Of a stretch of DNA of 64,000 nucleotides, positions 1-10,552 are shown in pieces. The translations under genes and the position numbers were made by a program. The notes beneath the pieces were generated by a model. It saw nothing but the letters and a program-made list of their open reading frames with translations. It had not been told where the DNA came from and ran no database searches. Source of the stretch: Gautieria morchelliformis (Eukaryota > Basidiomycota > Agaricomycetes > Gomphales > Gomphaceae); NCBI GenBank assembly GCA_015179125.1, contig WHVA01000257.1:62001-126000 (forward strand). The letters are read 5' to 3'. Numbering within the stretch: the stretch's first letter is position 1; each line of letters begins with the position of its first letter.

Positions 1-704
1 TGGGCCAAAGCCTTTGGGCCATGATGTGCAGAATGACTCGATGTCTGGGCTCATGCCCGGCCACCAATATGACCTTCGAATGTAGTTTGATGTCTTCAGA
101 TGGCCGTAGTGACCAACTATCTGGTGTGCTCGATCGATGATTATTTTGATCAGCCTCCTTCCCCCCTGAAGAACAGATCGGGGGACGTCAAGGACATCTC
201 GTTTGAGCTGATTCTTTGTCCAAATCAGCCCGTCCCGGATTCCGAATCTCGGGTGCGCGTCCGGGTGCTCCATGATCTTTGAGAACATGGCGTCCCTATG
301 GTATGCATCACATAAGACCTTGGACAGGTCTACACCTTGTTCAATGCTCCGGCGCAGGGGCATGCCATCATTACCTGCGGTGATGACTCTGACATCATCG
401 TCATCATTGTGTGATGCGGTGCCGTTCGCGGGCTTTTGTGAGCACTCATTTAATGCGGCAGCTTCCATTATCCGCACCTCTGTCCTCTCTGCGAGGCGGT
501 TACCATCTGGCAGCTCGATATACCGGTTGGTGGGAAATAGCTCACCTTCCGGGTCTAAACGTGCATCTGTGTTTACGAAGACGTGGTCCGGGTGATTGTC
601 ATCACTCGTGTCGCTCTTGTAGTAGCGCGACAGGCAGTCTGCTACCTTGTTCTCTACACCATCAACATGTACGGTGTTGAAGTTGAAACGGGATAGGAAC
701 TCCC
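1..704 (-). pseudogene. Ty3/gypsy pol fragment: end of RNase H and start of integrase
   Basis: Read on the minus strand from 704 the frame is open to the window edge. It gives the end of RNase H (LSRFNF, then VDGVENKVADCLSRY, the usual gypsy 'N..ADxLSR' signature), a variable linker, and the N-terminal H2C2 zinc-binding part of integrase (AHQIVGHYGH ... RRSYWWPG). Only one of the two expected cysteines is visible (ESFCTSW). It continues the frame that stops at 1761: WWEF just right of the insertion joins LSRF here. The piece is therefore the downstream half of one gypsy polyprotein that was split by the 705-1760 insertion. The integrase core lies outside the window. Confidence 0.85.
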
Positions 705-1760
705 TGTTGTGATAAACGCAACTATTCCATTTCAAATCACTTATATATAAAAGAAACTAATAAAGAAAGAAAAGAAAAAAAAAAAAAAAAAAAAAGGATC
801 AAAAGAAACAGAAATGACATTTATACTAGACGTCGGTGCAGACGACGATCACACGAATTTACGACATGCTATATTACCCATAGATCGGGTAATGTACAGA
901 GATTCAAGCATCGACCATGTGCAGTCGATCAGGGACGGCGCGCCTATCGAGTGACAGGCACCAGGCCATAGGCACCAAGGGGTGCGGGCACCAAACGCCG
1001 CAGAGGACAATAGACTGCGCAGGGGTACAGCGTGCTGTGGAGCAACCTGAGAAAGTCACCTGCAGTATACATATTCAATCAGCTGCCCTACAGAAAGGGC
1101 ACAGAGACAGCGGCCCCATCTCCAAGCCCAGCATTTATGCTGGGCAGGGTAAACTAAGCTCCATTTTTCTATTTGAACCCCATGACACGTCTGACTGATT
1201 ACTATCTTAACATCATGTGGACAGGGGCTTTGTATACTAGGTACAGATCTCTATTCCAAAGCCCAGACAATCCTAACACCATCCCCATCACCCCATGACT
1301 TTATGACTATAAATTAGTCACCCCTTAGTTACAAGTAGCTTTTCGACCCATCCGTCCAATATCTTGAACACTAGTAGTTACTATCAATATAGTATAAGTA
1401 GCTAGTACAAATGTATGAACGAAATCATCCAGAATCAATTATTCTGCCTCCTGAAATTACTGTAGTCTTGTTTGATAGCTACAGAGCTCAGATCTTGATA
1501 GTTTATTCCAAATCTTCGTCGAGGGTCTACTATCACTGCTTACTCTATACTACCTTAAAAGCGAACACTTTTGATTTGGTTATCCCTTGGATCGACACCG
1601 TTCTTCTGTAGACACGGTCACGTGACTCTCATTCATCAGTGACGCGCCTCGAAAGGCTTAGTCAGCACACAGAAGAGGGGCGAACACAGTGGTTTCAATC
1701 ACTGAGCAATAGATTCTACTTGTTGAAAGGCATGGCACTAATTAACACCTTAATCCAAAA
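705..1760. mobile_element. Non-coding LTR-like insertion (TGTT...AAAA) with CTCCC target duplication
   Basis: The insertion begins TGTTGTGATAAACG and ends TTAATCCAAAA. It is flanked on both sides by CTCCC (700-704 and 1761-1765), the 5-bp duplication expected of an LTR-type integrase. Excising it rejoins the gypsy RNase H frame (WWEF-LSRF). The inner part, about 1190-1650, is clearly related to 43130-43640: shared blocks include GGGGCTTTGTATACT, TATCTTGAACACT and TTGATAGCTACAGAGCT. It holds a poly-A tract at about 776-797 and no credible coding sequence. A solo LTR or small non-autonomous element is the likely identity. The lack of the usual terminal CA is odd but is shared with the sister copy at 41778-43723. 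Confidence 0.75.
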
Positions 1761-3230
1761 CTCCCACCATCTGACCTGGCGGTCAGATATGCTCTTCTGG
1801 GTCTTGAAGTATTCAAGCCCTTTGTGGTCTGTGACGAGGGTGAACCTTCCTCCCAGCAGTTTATCCTCCCATTTCATGAGAGCCTCGAGCACGGCGATTG
1901 TCTCGTGCTCGTGAGTCCGGTAGTGTTGCTGAGCAACACTGAACTTCTTTGACAAGAAGCCGGCTGGCCGACAGGTTTTCCAGTCGGGGCCTTGGCTGTA
2001 GACCGCACTGATGCTGGCTTTTGTGATCACCCAGATTGGCTCTGGGCACCGTGCGTTGATTGGACGCAGTATTGGGGCCTTACATGCCAACGCCTTAATG
2101 CTTTGCCAGCATTTGTCTAGTAGTGGGGTCCATTCAAATGGACGGTTGTTATGCGTACAGCCCGATAACGGGGTCGTGTATGCGCTAACATCTGGTATGT
2201 AATGTGCCAGGTTCTGTACTTGCTTGAGGAAACGCTGGACATCATTGAATGTCCGCAGCCTTCGCCATTCACGAATGCACTGCATCTTGTCCTCGTTGGT
2301 GTGTACACCTTGGCCATTGATTATGTAGCCGAGGCACTCCATTCGGATGGAATAGATATCAATCTTTTTCTTGCTCAGAAAAAGGTGGTTTTTCCTCAGT
2401 CTGTCAAAGACAATATAGAGGTGCTCCTCGTGTTCTCGTATTGAAAGCAAGAAATTGAATATGTTGTCCATGTAGACATGGACGAAGCGACCTATGCAGT
2501 CGCGGAAAATGGCTGTCATCAGCTGTTGGAATGTTGATGGGGCATTACAGTCTCCCATCTGTATAACTTGGCTCCTAAACGTGCCAAGGATTGTGGCAAA
2601 GGCTGTCTTTGCTACGTGATCCGGATGAATCCGGATCTGCTCATATGCTTCGGATATATCGAGTTTTGTGTGATATCGACAGCAAGCCATGTCGCTGCGA
2701 ATGATATCCTGATCTGGGAAGGGCTTAAGGTCCTTCACCGTGTTCTCGATCTGCGCCAGCAGATCGAAAATGGTCTGTAGTGTACCGTTCTTCTTTGGGA
2801 CACACAGCATGGGTACGGCCTGCTGTACTACTGCCAGGATCCACCACTTTGCGGTGGTGTAGCATTCTATCTTTGCCAACAGTTCCTCTCGGAAATGTTC
2901 GGGGCACTTCGGTAGTTGATACCACATGTGTTTGTTGGGATCGATGAGATTGATCTCGTGGTTTATCTCCCGCAGCGGCGGGAGTTCCAATGGAATCCCA
3001 CTGACTAGGTCAGTGATCCTTTCCATCCATTCCTTGCCGAGGCGAGGGATGTCATCATCCGTGAGGATGACGGTGGTGGTTGGCTTAGAGGCCATTAGGC
3101 GCTGTATGCGTCTATTAGGTCCCCGGCGCACGGAACCGCTTTTCTTTTTCCCATCGCTTTCACTGTCAGGTGAGAGCACCTCTCCCTACGATTGTAGGGT
3201 GAGCTCGAGGATGAGTTGTTATGCGACTCA
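1761..3230 (-). pseudogene. Ty3/gypsy reverse transcriptase and RNase H, degenerate
   Basis: A long minus-strand frame (Met at 3179, stop at 1716 inside the neighbouring insertion) covers a linker, the RT palm/fingers (VPKKNGTLQ..., YHTKLDISEAYEQIRI) and most of RNase H (THEHETIAVLEAL, VTDHKGLEYF). The catalytic box that should read Y-x-D-D is VYMDN, so one metal-binding aspartate is lost. RT would be inactive. The upstream half of the element (gag, protease) is missing: the frame fades at about 3230-3260 into LINE sequence. RNase H and integrase continue at 704-1. It is a dead copy from a family different from the chromoviruses at 24-37 kb. Confidence 0.85.
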
Positions 3231-3261
3231 CTGCAGGCATATAAAGCATCCGAGTCGCGCG

Positions 3262-3742
3262 ATAGTATGTCGTGTCGCTCTGTCTCCAGGAATTGCTCGA
3301 GGTGGCGTATGGTGTTCAAGTGTGTACAGTTGTTACAAATGTTAAGTATCGTTACTTCACCTTGTGGGTGCGTAAGCTGGAACACGGTGACGTCGTTCGA
3401 GTGTGTGTATTCTAGTTGTTTCCATGTATTCGTGTCAAGCATTGCATTAACCAGGATGACGGAGCGCTTCACAGAGTTGTCAGTAAGGTGGGACGTGGGA
3501 TAGAGCACGTGCCAGTTATGGTTGGCCTTGGTATTTCCCAAGGCGTCGATGTATGGTTCTTGTAGGAGTACGAGGTCCCATCTGTTGTGCAGCGGCGAGT
3601 TGATGAGATCGAATTGAGCTTTGTCGGACTTGTTTAGGTTTTGTTGAAAGATTCTCAATCTCTTCGGTGTGGGTTCTGTCGTATATGACATCAGTTTTGC
3701 ATAGGCGGGGGCTGACCTGTTACGTTGCCTGCGTCGCCCCAT
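3262..3742 (-). pseudogene. LINE ORF2 start: AP-type endonuclease fragment
   Basis: The frame starts at 3742 (MGRRRQRNRS) and overlaps the end of ORF1 by about 50 bp, typical for two-ORF non-LTR elements. RIFQQNLNKS gives the endonuclease N-terminal Asn block and LVLLQEPY the catalytic Glu block. The conserved TILNICNNC stretch follows. The domain is cut at about residue 150 near 3262, before the expected D-x-N and S-D-H motifs. From there the sequence reads into gypsy DNA, although the frame stays open by chance to 3095. The reverse transcriptase of the LINE is absent. LINEs usually lose their 5' end; this one kept the 5' end and lost the 3' end, so a later rearrangement is likely. Confidence 0.75.
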
Positions 3743-5582
3743 CGTTGTGTGGGGCCTAAGTCAATGCGGTTGGGTAAGGTGGCAGGGCTGGTTTGCTGCT
3801 GCGACACGGGTCTCCCCTGGCCCACTGGTGGTCGAGCTGGCAGTGCCGGCTGGTAGGGTAGCGTGGTCTGTCTGTGAGTGTTGCTGTGGCGGGAGATCGT
3901 TGTCCATCCCCCTGCGGTGTGCGGGTTGGCAGGCGGTGGTATCAGCAGCGTGGGGGGAGCTATTTTGGGCGGTTGCGAGACATGCGTCCAGGGTTCTGTG
4001 GTGGGGAAGTAGGGCAGGAGGTTCTCCGGCAACCTTCCGTCCATCTCCTCGCACCTGCGCATGAATGAGGGACACGCTCGGTCCCAGCTAGTATGGGTGT
4101 CTGTGTTGCAAGACACGCATCGGACCTTGCTAGCGTTAGCGCAGGCTGAGGTCTTGTGTCGGTCTCCGTAGGTGCCGCAAGTGTCGAATTCCTGCGGGCA
4201 TACGTAGGAGATGTGGCTCCAGCCCTGACACTTCAGGCATCGTGTGGGCTCCTTCTTACATTTCTCCGCATATACCCGCTTCTGGCATATGATAAGCCCG
4301 TTGGTTAGGACTTTGTTGGCTATCTCTGCGCTATTGAGGGTGATAAGCACGTGCCCGCAGGTTTGGTTGGGCGAGCGGCGGTTCGCAGGTTTGATCCACT
4401 TAGTCCTGTCGATCACTCCATGCGGGAGCCTGTTGGTGCCCTCGATGTGCCTTAGCTCGTTGTCCCTGTCAGGGCCGAAGTGGATCACAATGGGGTATAG
4501 CCTGGTCTTGATTCTTGCCTCGGGTGCCAGCGCGGCAGTGAATCGGATTCTGTGCTGTGCCTCATTGATCCATGTAGTGGCCTCCTCGGAGTCGAGCTCG
4601 AGTAAGATCCCCCCGTTGTTTAGTCGTCTTGCGCTGACCACAGAATGTCTAGTGTCGGCGTCTATGGCGCGCAAGGCCTCATCGGCTTTTCTGGCCAGCT
4701 CCGCGTTGTCCAGCTCCTTGAGGACCTGTGTGCCAGCTCCGCAGCATCCACCAGGATCTGACGCTGTTTGACCCCTTCTCTCGCTCGAACTCTAACGTCA
4801 AGGGTGGCCGATGTGGGGGAGGCGCTGAGTGTGAGCTGGGGTTGGGTCGTCGCCTTTTTTACTGCGTCTCGGTATGTGGCCGTGGTCTCGTTGAGCTGCA
4901 TAGCCGTAGCGGTGACTGTAGATGAGGCGCCTTTTATGGACTGTAGGACTGCTTCCGCTTCTTCCGTGGTCCTTTGGGAGGTGCGGGCTGCCAACTCTGC
5001 CACGGCCATGGCCTTGTCGATAAGTCCCTTGGCCTCCTTCATCCTCTCCACCAGCGCCCCCTCTCCCTCTTTAAGTTGTTCCCTCACCCTGTTGGCAATC
5101 TGATCCCCTCTGTCATCGTCTCCTATCTGTTCGAGGACGAATGCTATGGATCTTAAAGTGTTCGTCGTCTGCCGCATCATTCCTTTGTATTGGGTGACTT
5201 GTAGTATGGCCATAGACAGGGCTTCGGCCGTCCAGGGCATCCCCGGGACTGTTAGCAGAGTGCGTTCTAAGTAGAGCTTACCTTCTTCCACTCCCGTTAC
5301 CTCCTGTCCGGGCAGGTCCCTTATCTCTTCGCGCGCGAGGGCTCCCGGCTCTGCAGCTGTGCCCCTAGTGGTGGGTCGGTTGTTGGAGGGTCTCTTCTCG
5401 GTCGGGGGTTCCATCTCTTTCCCGCGTCCTACTTGCTTTTCTTTCTCCTGACTGGCTGGTGTCTTTTGTCGTATCCTTCCCTGGTTGTCTATCTTGGTTT
5501 GCGACAGGGTAGGGGTGTGCGACACCCGGGCGGTGGGTGTGGCACGGCCCCCAGGCCCATTTGCCGACGATCCGGTCGACAT
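3691..5582 (-). pseudogene. LINE ORF1 (gag-like, zinc knuckles), one frameshift
   Basis: ORF1 opens at 5582 with a Ser/Pro/Thr/Lys-rich, disordered N-terminus and then an Ala/Glu-rich helical segment (probable coiled coil, about residues 110-240). A 1-nt shift near 4731 moves the reading from ...VDAAELAHR to ...VLKELDNAELARKADEA. The second frame holds an RRM-like fold region and Cys-rich knuckles (CLKCQGWSHISYVC, CGTYGDRHKTSAC, CVSCNTDTHTSWDRAC), the arrangement of nucleic-acid-binding LINE ORF1 proteins, and ends Pro-rich at 3691. With the shift repaired it would be about 630 residues. Its role would be RNA packaging for retrotransposition. The organisation suggests a Tad/R1/jockey-like clade; I cannot name the family. 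Confidence 0.75.
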
Positions 5583-6348
5583 TATGGGATGGTGTCGACT
5601 GGATGCTTTTTGAGGTTATAGGTGGGGTATAGAGGTGTGCGTGTGTGAGATATCCGCGAGAAGTGTAGAAAGGGTCCTTAAGCGCCCATTCATCTGCATA
5701 AGTGGAAGGCTGGACATTTGGGTCAACAGGTCCCTCCCTCTCCTTCAGAGAGGTGACTGACAGTTGGGGATTATGTGTAGTTTAGGTTTCGCTGATGGAG
5801 CTAGCGTTTCGGCGGCTGGTGTCGTTTTCGAGCGTCTAAGTCTGCATGTGTGACAAAATTCGTCACACAACGAATTCTCACGGTGTCAAATATATTATCT
5901 GATAAGTTCAAGTTGCTCGTGGTCATATCCAACTCACTTCGAGTGCCTTCGAGTCAATTTTACAGTATCGTGCAATACAATGTTCTATTGGGTCGATCCG
6001 TCATGAGTCCAGACTGCCAGTGCCCCGCCACATCGAGCTTCAGCGTGCGTAGATCGCAAGAGTAAGGTGACTAGCAGGTTTGGACGCTCCGACGGGTGCT
6101 TGGGCCGTTTGGGTGGTCCTGAATGCAGACCAGTCGTCAAGACTCAAGAGGGCTTTATTCCTCCCTTTTCCTATTCTCACATCCGCACCTGAACATCATC
6201 ATATATGACATATGCACCTCGTGGAAGCTATAGATTCTTAAGCGGCGCAGCTGCAAGATGATTCAATAATCACTGTTCTCGTATTCTATGTCAACAATTC
6301 TAGGAGAGAGCCTGTCATAATCACAAATATCAATCGAGATGTTTTCTG
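5583..6348. other. Spacer: LINE leader and gene 3' flank
   Basis: No coding sequence is supported. The part next to 5582 is presumably the LINE 5' leader. A short inverted repeat, TGTGAC...GTCACA, lies at about 5848-5866. Nothing else is recognised before the terpene cyclase stop codon. Confidence 0.4.
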
Positions 6349-8100
6349 TCATGAGTTATAGCCATCGCGGCTAATCTTGATGGCTCTGATGGCCATGGAA
6401 GTTGTTAAACCATCGTTCTTGATCAGCATCCCTGAGGATGCATATTTGTAAAACCATCCACTCGTCCACGAACCGTCATCCTGCTGCATCGCTAACAATC
6501 TGCCCAGGTCCGATCGGTTGACAAGGCCAACGCTATTTCCAGCGAGTAATCGCATACTGAGCGCGAGCGCGTCACCATCAATGCCAAATCGCTCGGTGAC
6601 GCGTTCTTTGAACACGGGCTTAAATCTCACTCGTACCTCCTCACAGCTCTCCATGAGCCGAGAGAGGAAGAACAAGAAAGCTTCCGCAGTCGCGTAGTAG
6701 AGGGTTCCATCAGTGTATGCCCGATGGAGGAGACAGTGATACACCCAGTCCAGTGTCGCTGCAAGTTCATGTCCACGACCATTGCGATAGAAAAGTGTAA
6801 GGATGTTCACACATACGACGGGATCTAGATGCCCACGGGTGTCTTAGCGTGAATACAGGTTTTCACAGAAAAATATGTTTTACCGATACGAGGTCGTGAG
6901 TCATCGAAATAGACTTGCACAAGCCCATCTTGGTTACGGCAGGCAAGCATCTCGTCCATAATGTTGTGCTTTGTTTCCAAATCTATGTGCGTCGAAACCG
7001 TCAATCCAATAGACGTGGTATCGAGATCGTCCCTAGAGACAGATGTTATTATGTTTCTACTATTAATCTGACATCGAGACTTGCGGGAATTTGTGCGTCG
7101 TCAGCATGCCCACGCCTAGTGATGAAGTCAGCTCGGCATGTACCAGCACTGTCCCGCAGTACTAACCTTGAAAGAAATTGAAGAGCCGGGGGTACTCAAC
7201 GTAGTCCACCAGGGAGCTGTGAATGAGTTAGCGAAGACCGAGTGAACACAGGAAACACATACCGGTTACCGGTAGCTTCTAATATCAGCAGCTGCGCAAA
7301 GTTCTGCATGAGGAAATTCAGTCCGGAGCTGCAAATAAATGCGCCTAGAGACTATTACTTCACTTAGGACATCACCACGGGAGGTTACAGAGACGAGTCG
7401 CTTCTTGTTGATAGCTAGGAATGATTGTGCGCGCTGGATGGGATCTCCCACAAGGTTCCTCAACTGACGTGCCACCTTGTTGGCATCATCGAATACGATT
7501 CCGTGCAGTCCAAATGACCGGGCAGTCAACACATTCTCCAATTTGTCATCCACAAATACCGTTCGGGTGGGGTCCACACCAGTCGCCTTGAGAACATACT
7601 GGTAAAAGCCTACGTTGGGTTTGCGTTCGTGTGCCTTAGCCCTGTCATGCTGGGATCAACATTTCGTCATGAGCCCTGAGGGAGATAAAATTCCTCATAC
7701 GATATAAATACTTGGTCGAAAAGTGCCCATTCGGAAGGGTCTGCCTTCGTTACGAGTACATCCCAGTCAGGTGCGGATATGTTTGACATTGCAAACACGG
7801 TCCGCCCTGCGGCCTTGAGCTCTCGAATCACGTCCAGCATTGTAGGGTCGCTCCGGAGAGATTCGCGAGCCTCTTTAAAGGCAGTGGCAACGTCTCCGGC
7901 GGAGATATTCATCTCTCGAGCTACAGCGGAGTAGGCTTCTTCCTCTGTGAGGTTCCCCTTTTCGTATTCGAACCATGTCGAGGAGCGAAGAATTTGTTTG
8001 AGTGTTTGTGGGACAGTGGAGACTTTGGAGAGGAAGAAGACCACGTGAAGAGGACGTCTCCCAGGTCAAATATCACGGTAGTAACTCGTGGATGGACCAT
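6349..8100 (-). CDS. HAD-like / class II terpene cyclase fusion (drimane-type sesquiterpene synthase), probable frameshift
   Basis: I read seven exons: 8100-7701, 7634-~7379, ~7344-7263, 7216-7167, 7115-7073, 7032-6884 and 6824-6349, about 485 residues. The introns are 40-66 bp GT-AG; the one at about 7345-7378 is uncertain. The N-terminal half is HAD-like: VIFDLGDVL (nucleophile Asp kept, second Asp replaced by Gly), FAMSN, and FVDDKLENV. The next half is an alpha-helical terpene cyclase beta domain with DDLDTTS, i.e. the DxDTT acid motif of class II cyclases, and a QW-type motif QQDDGSW near the C-terminus. Known HAD-cyclase fusions such as AstC protonate farnesyl diphosphate to give drimanyl diphosphate, and I infer the same here. 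In the CTT-rich stretch at about 8028-8044 the frame shifts by one nucleotide between LFTW and KVSTVPQT. The gene is therefore a pseudogene or carries a sequence error. It could start at 8172 instead, but 8100 places the HAD motif at the usual distance. Confidence 0.8.
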
Positions 8101-10552
8101 GGCATGACTAAATTTCTCCTGGCTGGGGTGAGACAGAAGTGCACCATGTGTACTCGAGGCTGGCGGGGCCATGTCAACCGGGCGGTAGGTCTACTCGTCT
8201 TATAACAGTTAATGTTCCATAGGGAACCGAACTGGTTGAATCATTCTACGGGGGCAGCTCAACCGGTCACGCAGTCAAGTTATCCATCTCATTTCAATTC
8301 TCCATCTGGGGTATCAGCCGATCTTCGAGGGGAATCGTTCGTCACCAACTGATTAGGAATAAGTTGACATCCTGTGATGGAATACCTAAACCTCTGTTGC
8401 TTCGTAAGAGCGCCGAAGGCATATACATACTTGTTTGATAAGAGGTATTCTTGTTGCCAAAAAAAAAAAAAGATGGCCAAGCGATAGGGTTCCATGGGTA
8501 AAGCCGTGGAGTCTGTCTGTCCGACCCCTTGAACATTGTGCCGGTTCTGATTACCGTTTTGGATGCTGTGCATACATGGATTAGCACAAACCCTATGATG
8601 CCACCGACCCGTGGTAATTAAGCGCTTACTTACTTCAGAGATGAGAGGCATCACGTCGGTGTGTGTTAGAGATTGCCGCTCTTCCAAACTTCGATCACGG
8701 CTGGGCACTGTGAAAGAACACCGCAAAAGCGCTCGACTTCAGTCCTCCAGGTCGTTGTACGTTCAAGTCCCTCATTATACATCACTAGTAAATATGGATC
8801 CTCCGTACATGTAGTACGCACGCCTGCGGTTGAACAGCGCCAATCCTGCTCACAATTGAATGTTAACTCTTATTCTAATAGAGAATATTTGTTCCCAATC
8901 TATATTATCTGAACTGAACGGCGTGCCTAATAACAATTCATTCAGATAATAAAGATTGGAAACAGATATTCTCAATATAGAAGTTGGTACGTCGCTCCAA
9001 GTCTTGACAATGTTCAATAAAGTGAAAAATGGACGCCCCGCGCTGCTGGAATTGTGACGAAAAGGGAGGGCCACGAAGCAGCCGTTGGTGCTCCAGCCTC
9101 CAGTGGATCAATAAAATCCCGCAGCATGCCAAGGCGAGAGTCAAAAACTTCGTCGAAGGTTTGTGGAGTAAGTAAAAATACTCGGTCTCCTTGTTCCGCT
9201 TCCTCCTCGTTCCGACCTCCGCGCCTTCATCATGGGACACCACTATGGGCTTGTTTGAAACGTCGGAGCTGGCTGAGACAGAGATTGAATGTCTGGATGT
9301 TCCCAAAAAGGTACGGTTCGCCTTCGAGACACCTGTTGAAAGAAACGGTGACGCGTGTGAAGTGGTGAACGTGGTGGTGGTCGAAGAGAGTCATGCCGTG
9401 CCTTGTGTTTCCGTCTTCCTTTTTCACCTTGCTTCGACTTCCGTGACGCCTCCCGACACTTAGTGTTCCTCTGGAAGCATGGCGGCCTTGCATGTTGATT
9501 TGCTGCAAATATCATGCCGGGTGCCAGTTTCCATTTTGGGACGTGTGGTAGTTACAGTAGCTTCGAGTTCGAGTTCGAATTTGTGTCAGGTTCACATTGC
9601 AGCGATCAGCAGGCGTGACGGGAAATTAGCTAAGGCGCTTACATAACATTCAAATGACGCACAAGTCGGTCAGGGTTATCTGTATGTCCTCCTATGACCC
9701 CCTTATAAGTAGCAATAGCTCGTATCAGTCCAATTACTGTAAAGGAGGTCGAACTTTCATATCGCTTAGCATAGCATTAGAGACGTCAAGTCGTCTTTAG
9801 GCGCGCGGCGAGTCGAGCTGACTTCCGACTGGATTCACAGTACTAATGTCTTTCTGTAGGTGCTTAGATTTATGCTCGGTTTGGGCTTATGCAACATATA
9901 TAAAGTATCCACTGATCCAAATTATAGGCAGCACACATATACTTTTCCAATGTCTTCCTAGGACCTAGTGCTTACACGGTGCCCTCAGTGAGTTTAATCG
10001 ATCTTTCTCACAGGCTGGACTGCTGCAGCGCCTCTCGTCGCTATAATCCGAGTACAGCGTGTCAGGAAGGACTTCGGTCATGCCACTCACATTTTGATCA
10101 TCAATTTGACTGCCGCGAACAGAAAAATCGAACACGCAAGTCTCGACCTTCAATGGCTCCGATGAGTAGAAGTGGATTCCTGTATGTATGTATACACATC
10201 AATCAGGAAGGGTTTGGTGCAGCAAGTCCCTGCAGGGATCAGGGACTTGTTGATTTTGAAAGCCACTGAATAAATAACACAAGGCTCAGTGTAACTTTAA
10301 CTTACACTAAAACCCGTACCTCGAGGTCAGGTTCGTGTACATTAGTCACTCTCTCAAGATCACTTGCCCTGCATATAGCATTTGTTTGGAAATGGACCTT
10401 TACTTTGATGCAAGCGCGGGTTTGTCGTCATTACACATATTTTGTGCATCAGTAAGCGCACAAAAAATAATAGCGCGTGCTCGTTTACATCAAACGTAAA
10501 AATAGCCGCCGTAAAGTACAATTGTCATAAGTAGGCCTCGCGTCATTGATCT
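8101..10552. other. Intergenic stretch, no recognised gene
   Basis: Only short open frames are seen. Around 8950-9470 both strands have open frames of 70-120 codons, and one minus frame (PQTFDEVFDSRLGMLRDF, about 9155-9100) looks protein-like, but I find no domain and no complete exon structure. A GTAAGT at about 9169 could be a donor on plus. A tidy hairpin, CAAGTCCCTG/CAGGGACTTG, is at about 10222-10248. The first few hundred bases before 8101 probably hold the cyclase promoter, but I see no clear motif. Confidence 0.4.

Noticed and set aside
100..680. Three plus-strand open frames
   Set aside because: They lie opposite a continuous minus-strand gypsy frame with clear RNase H and integrase motifs.
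8690..8770. Possible tRNA (GTTCAAGTCC, T-loop-like)
   Set aside because: The T-stem does not pair and no acceptor or anticodon arm can be drawn.
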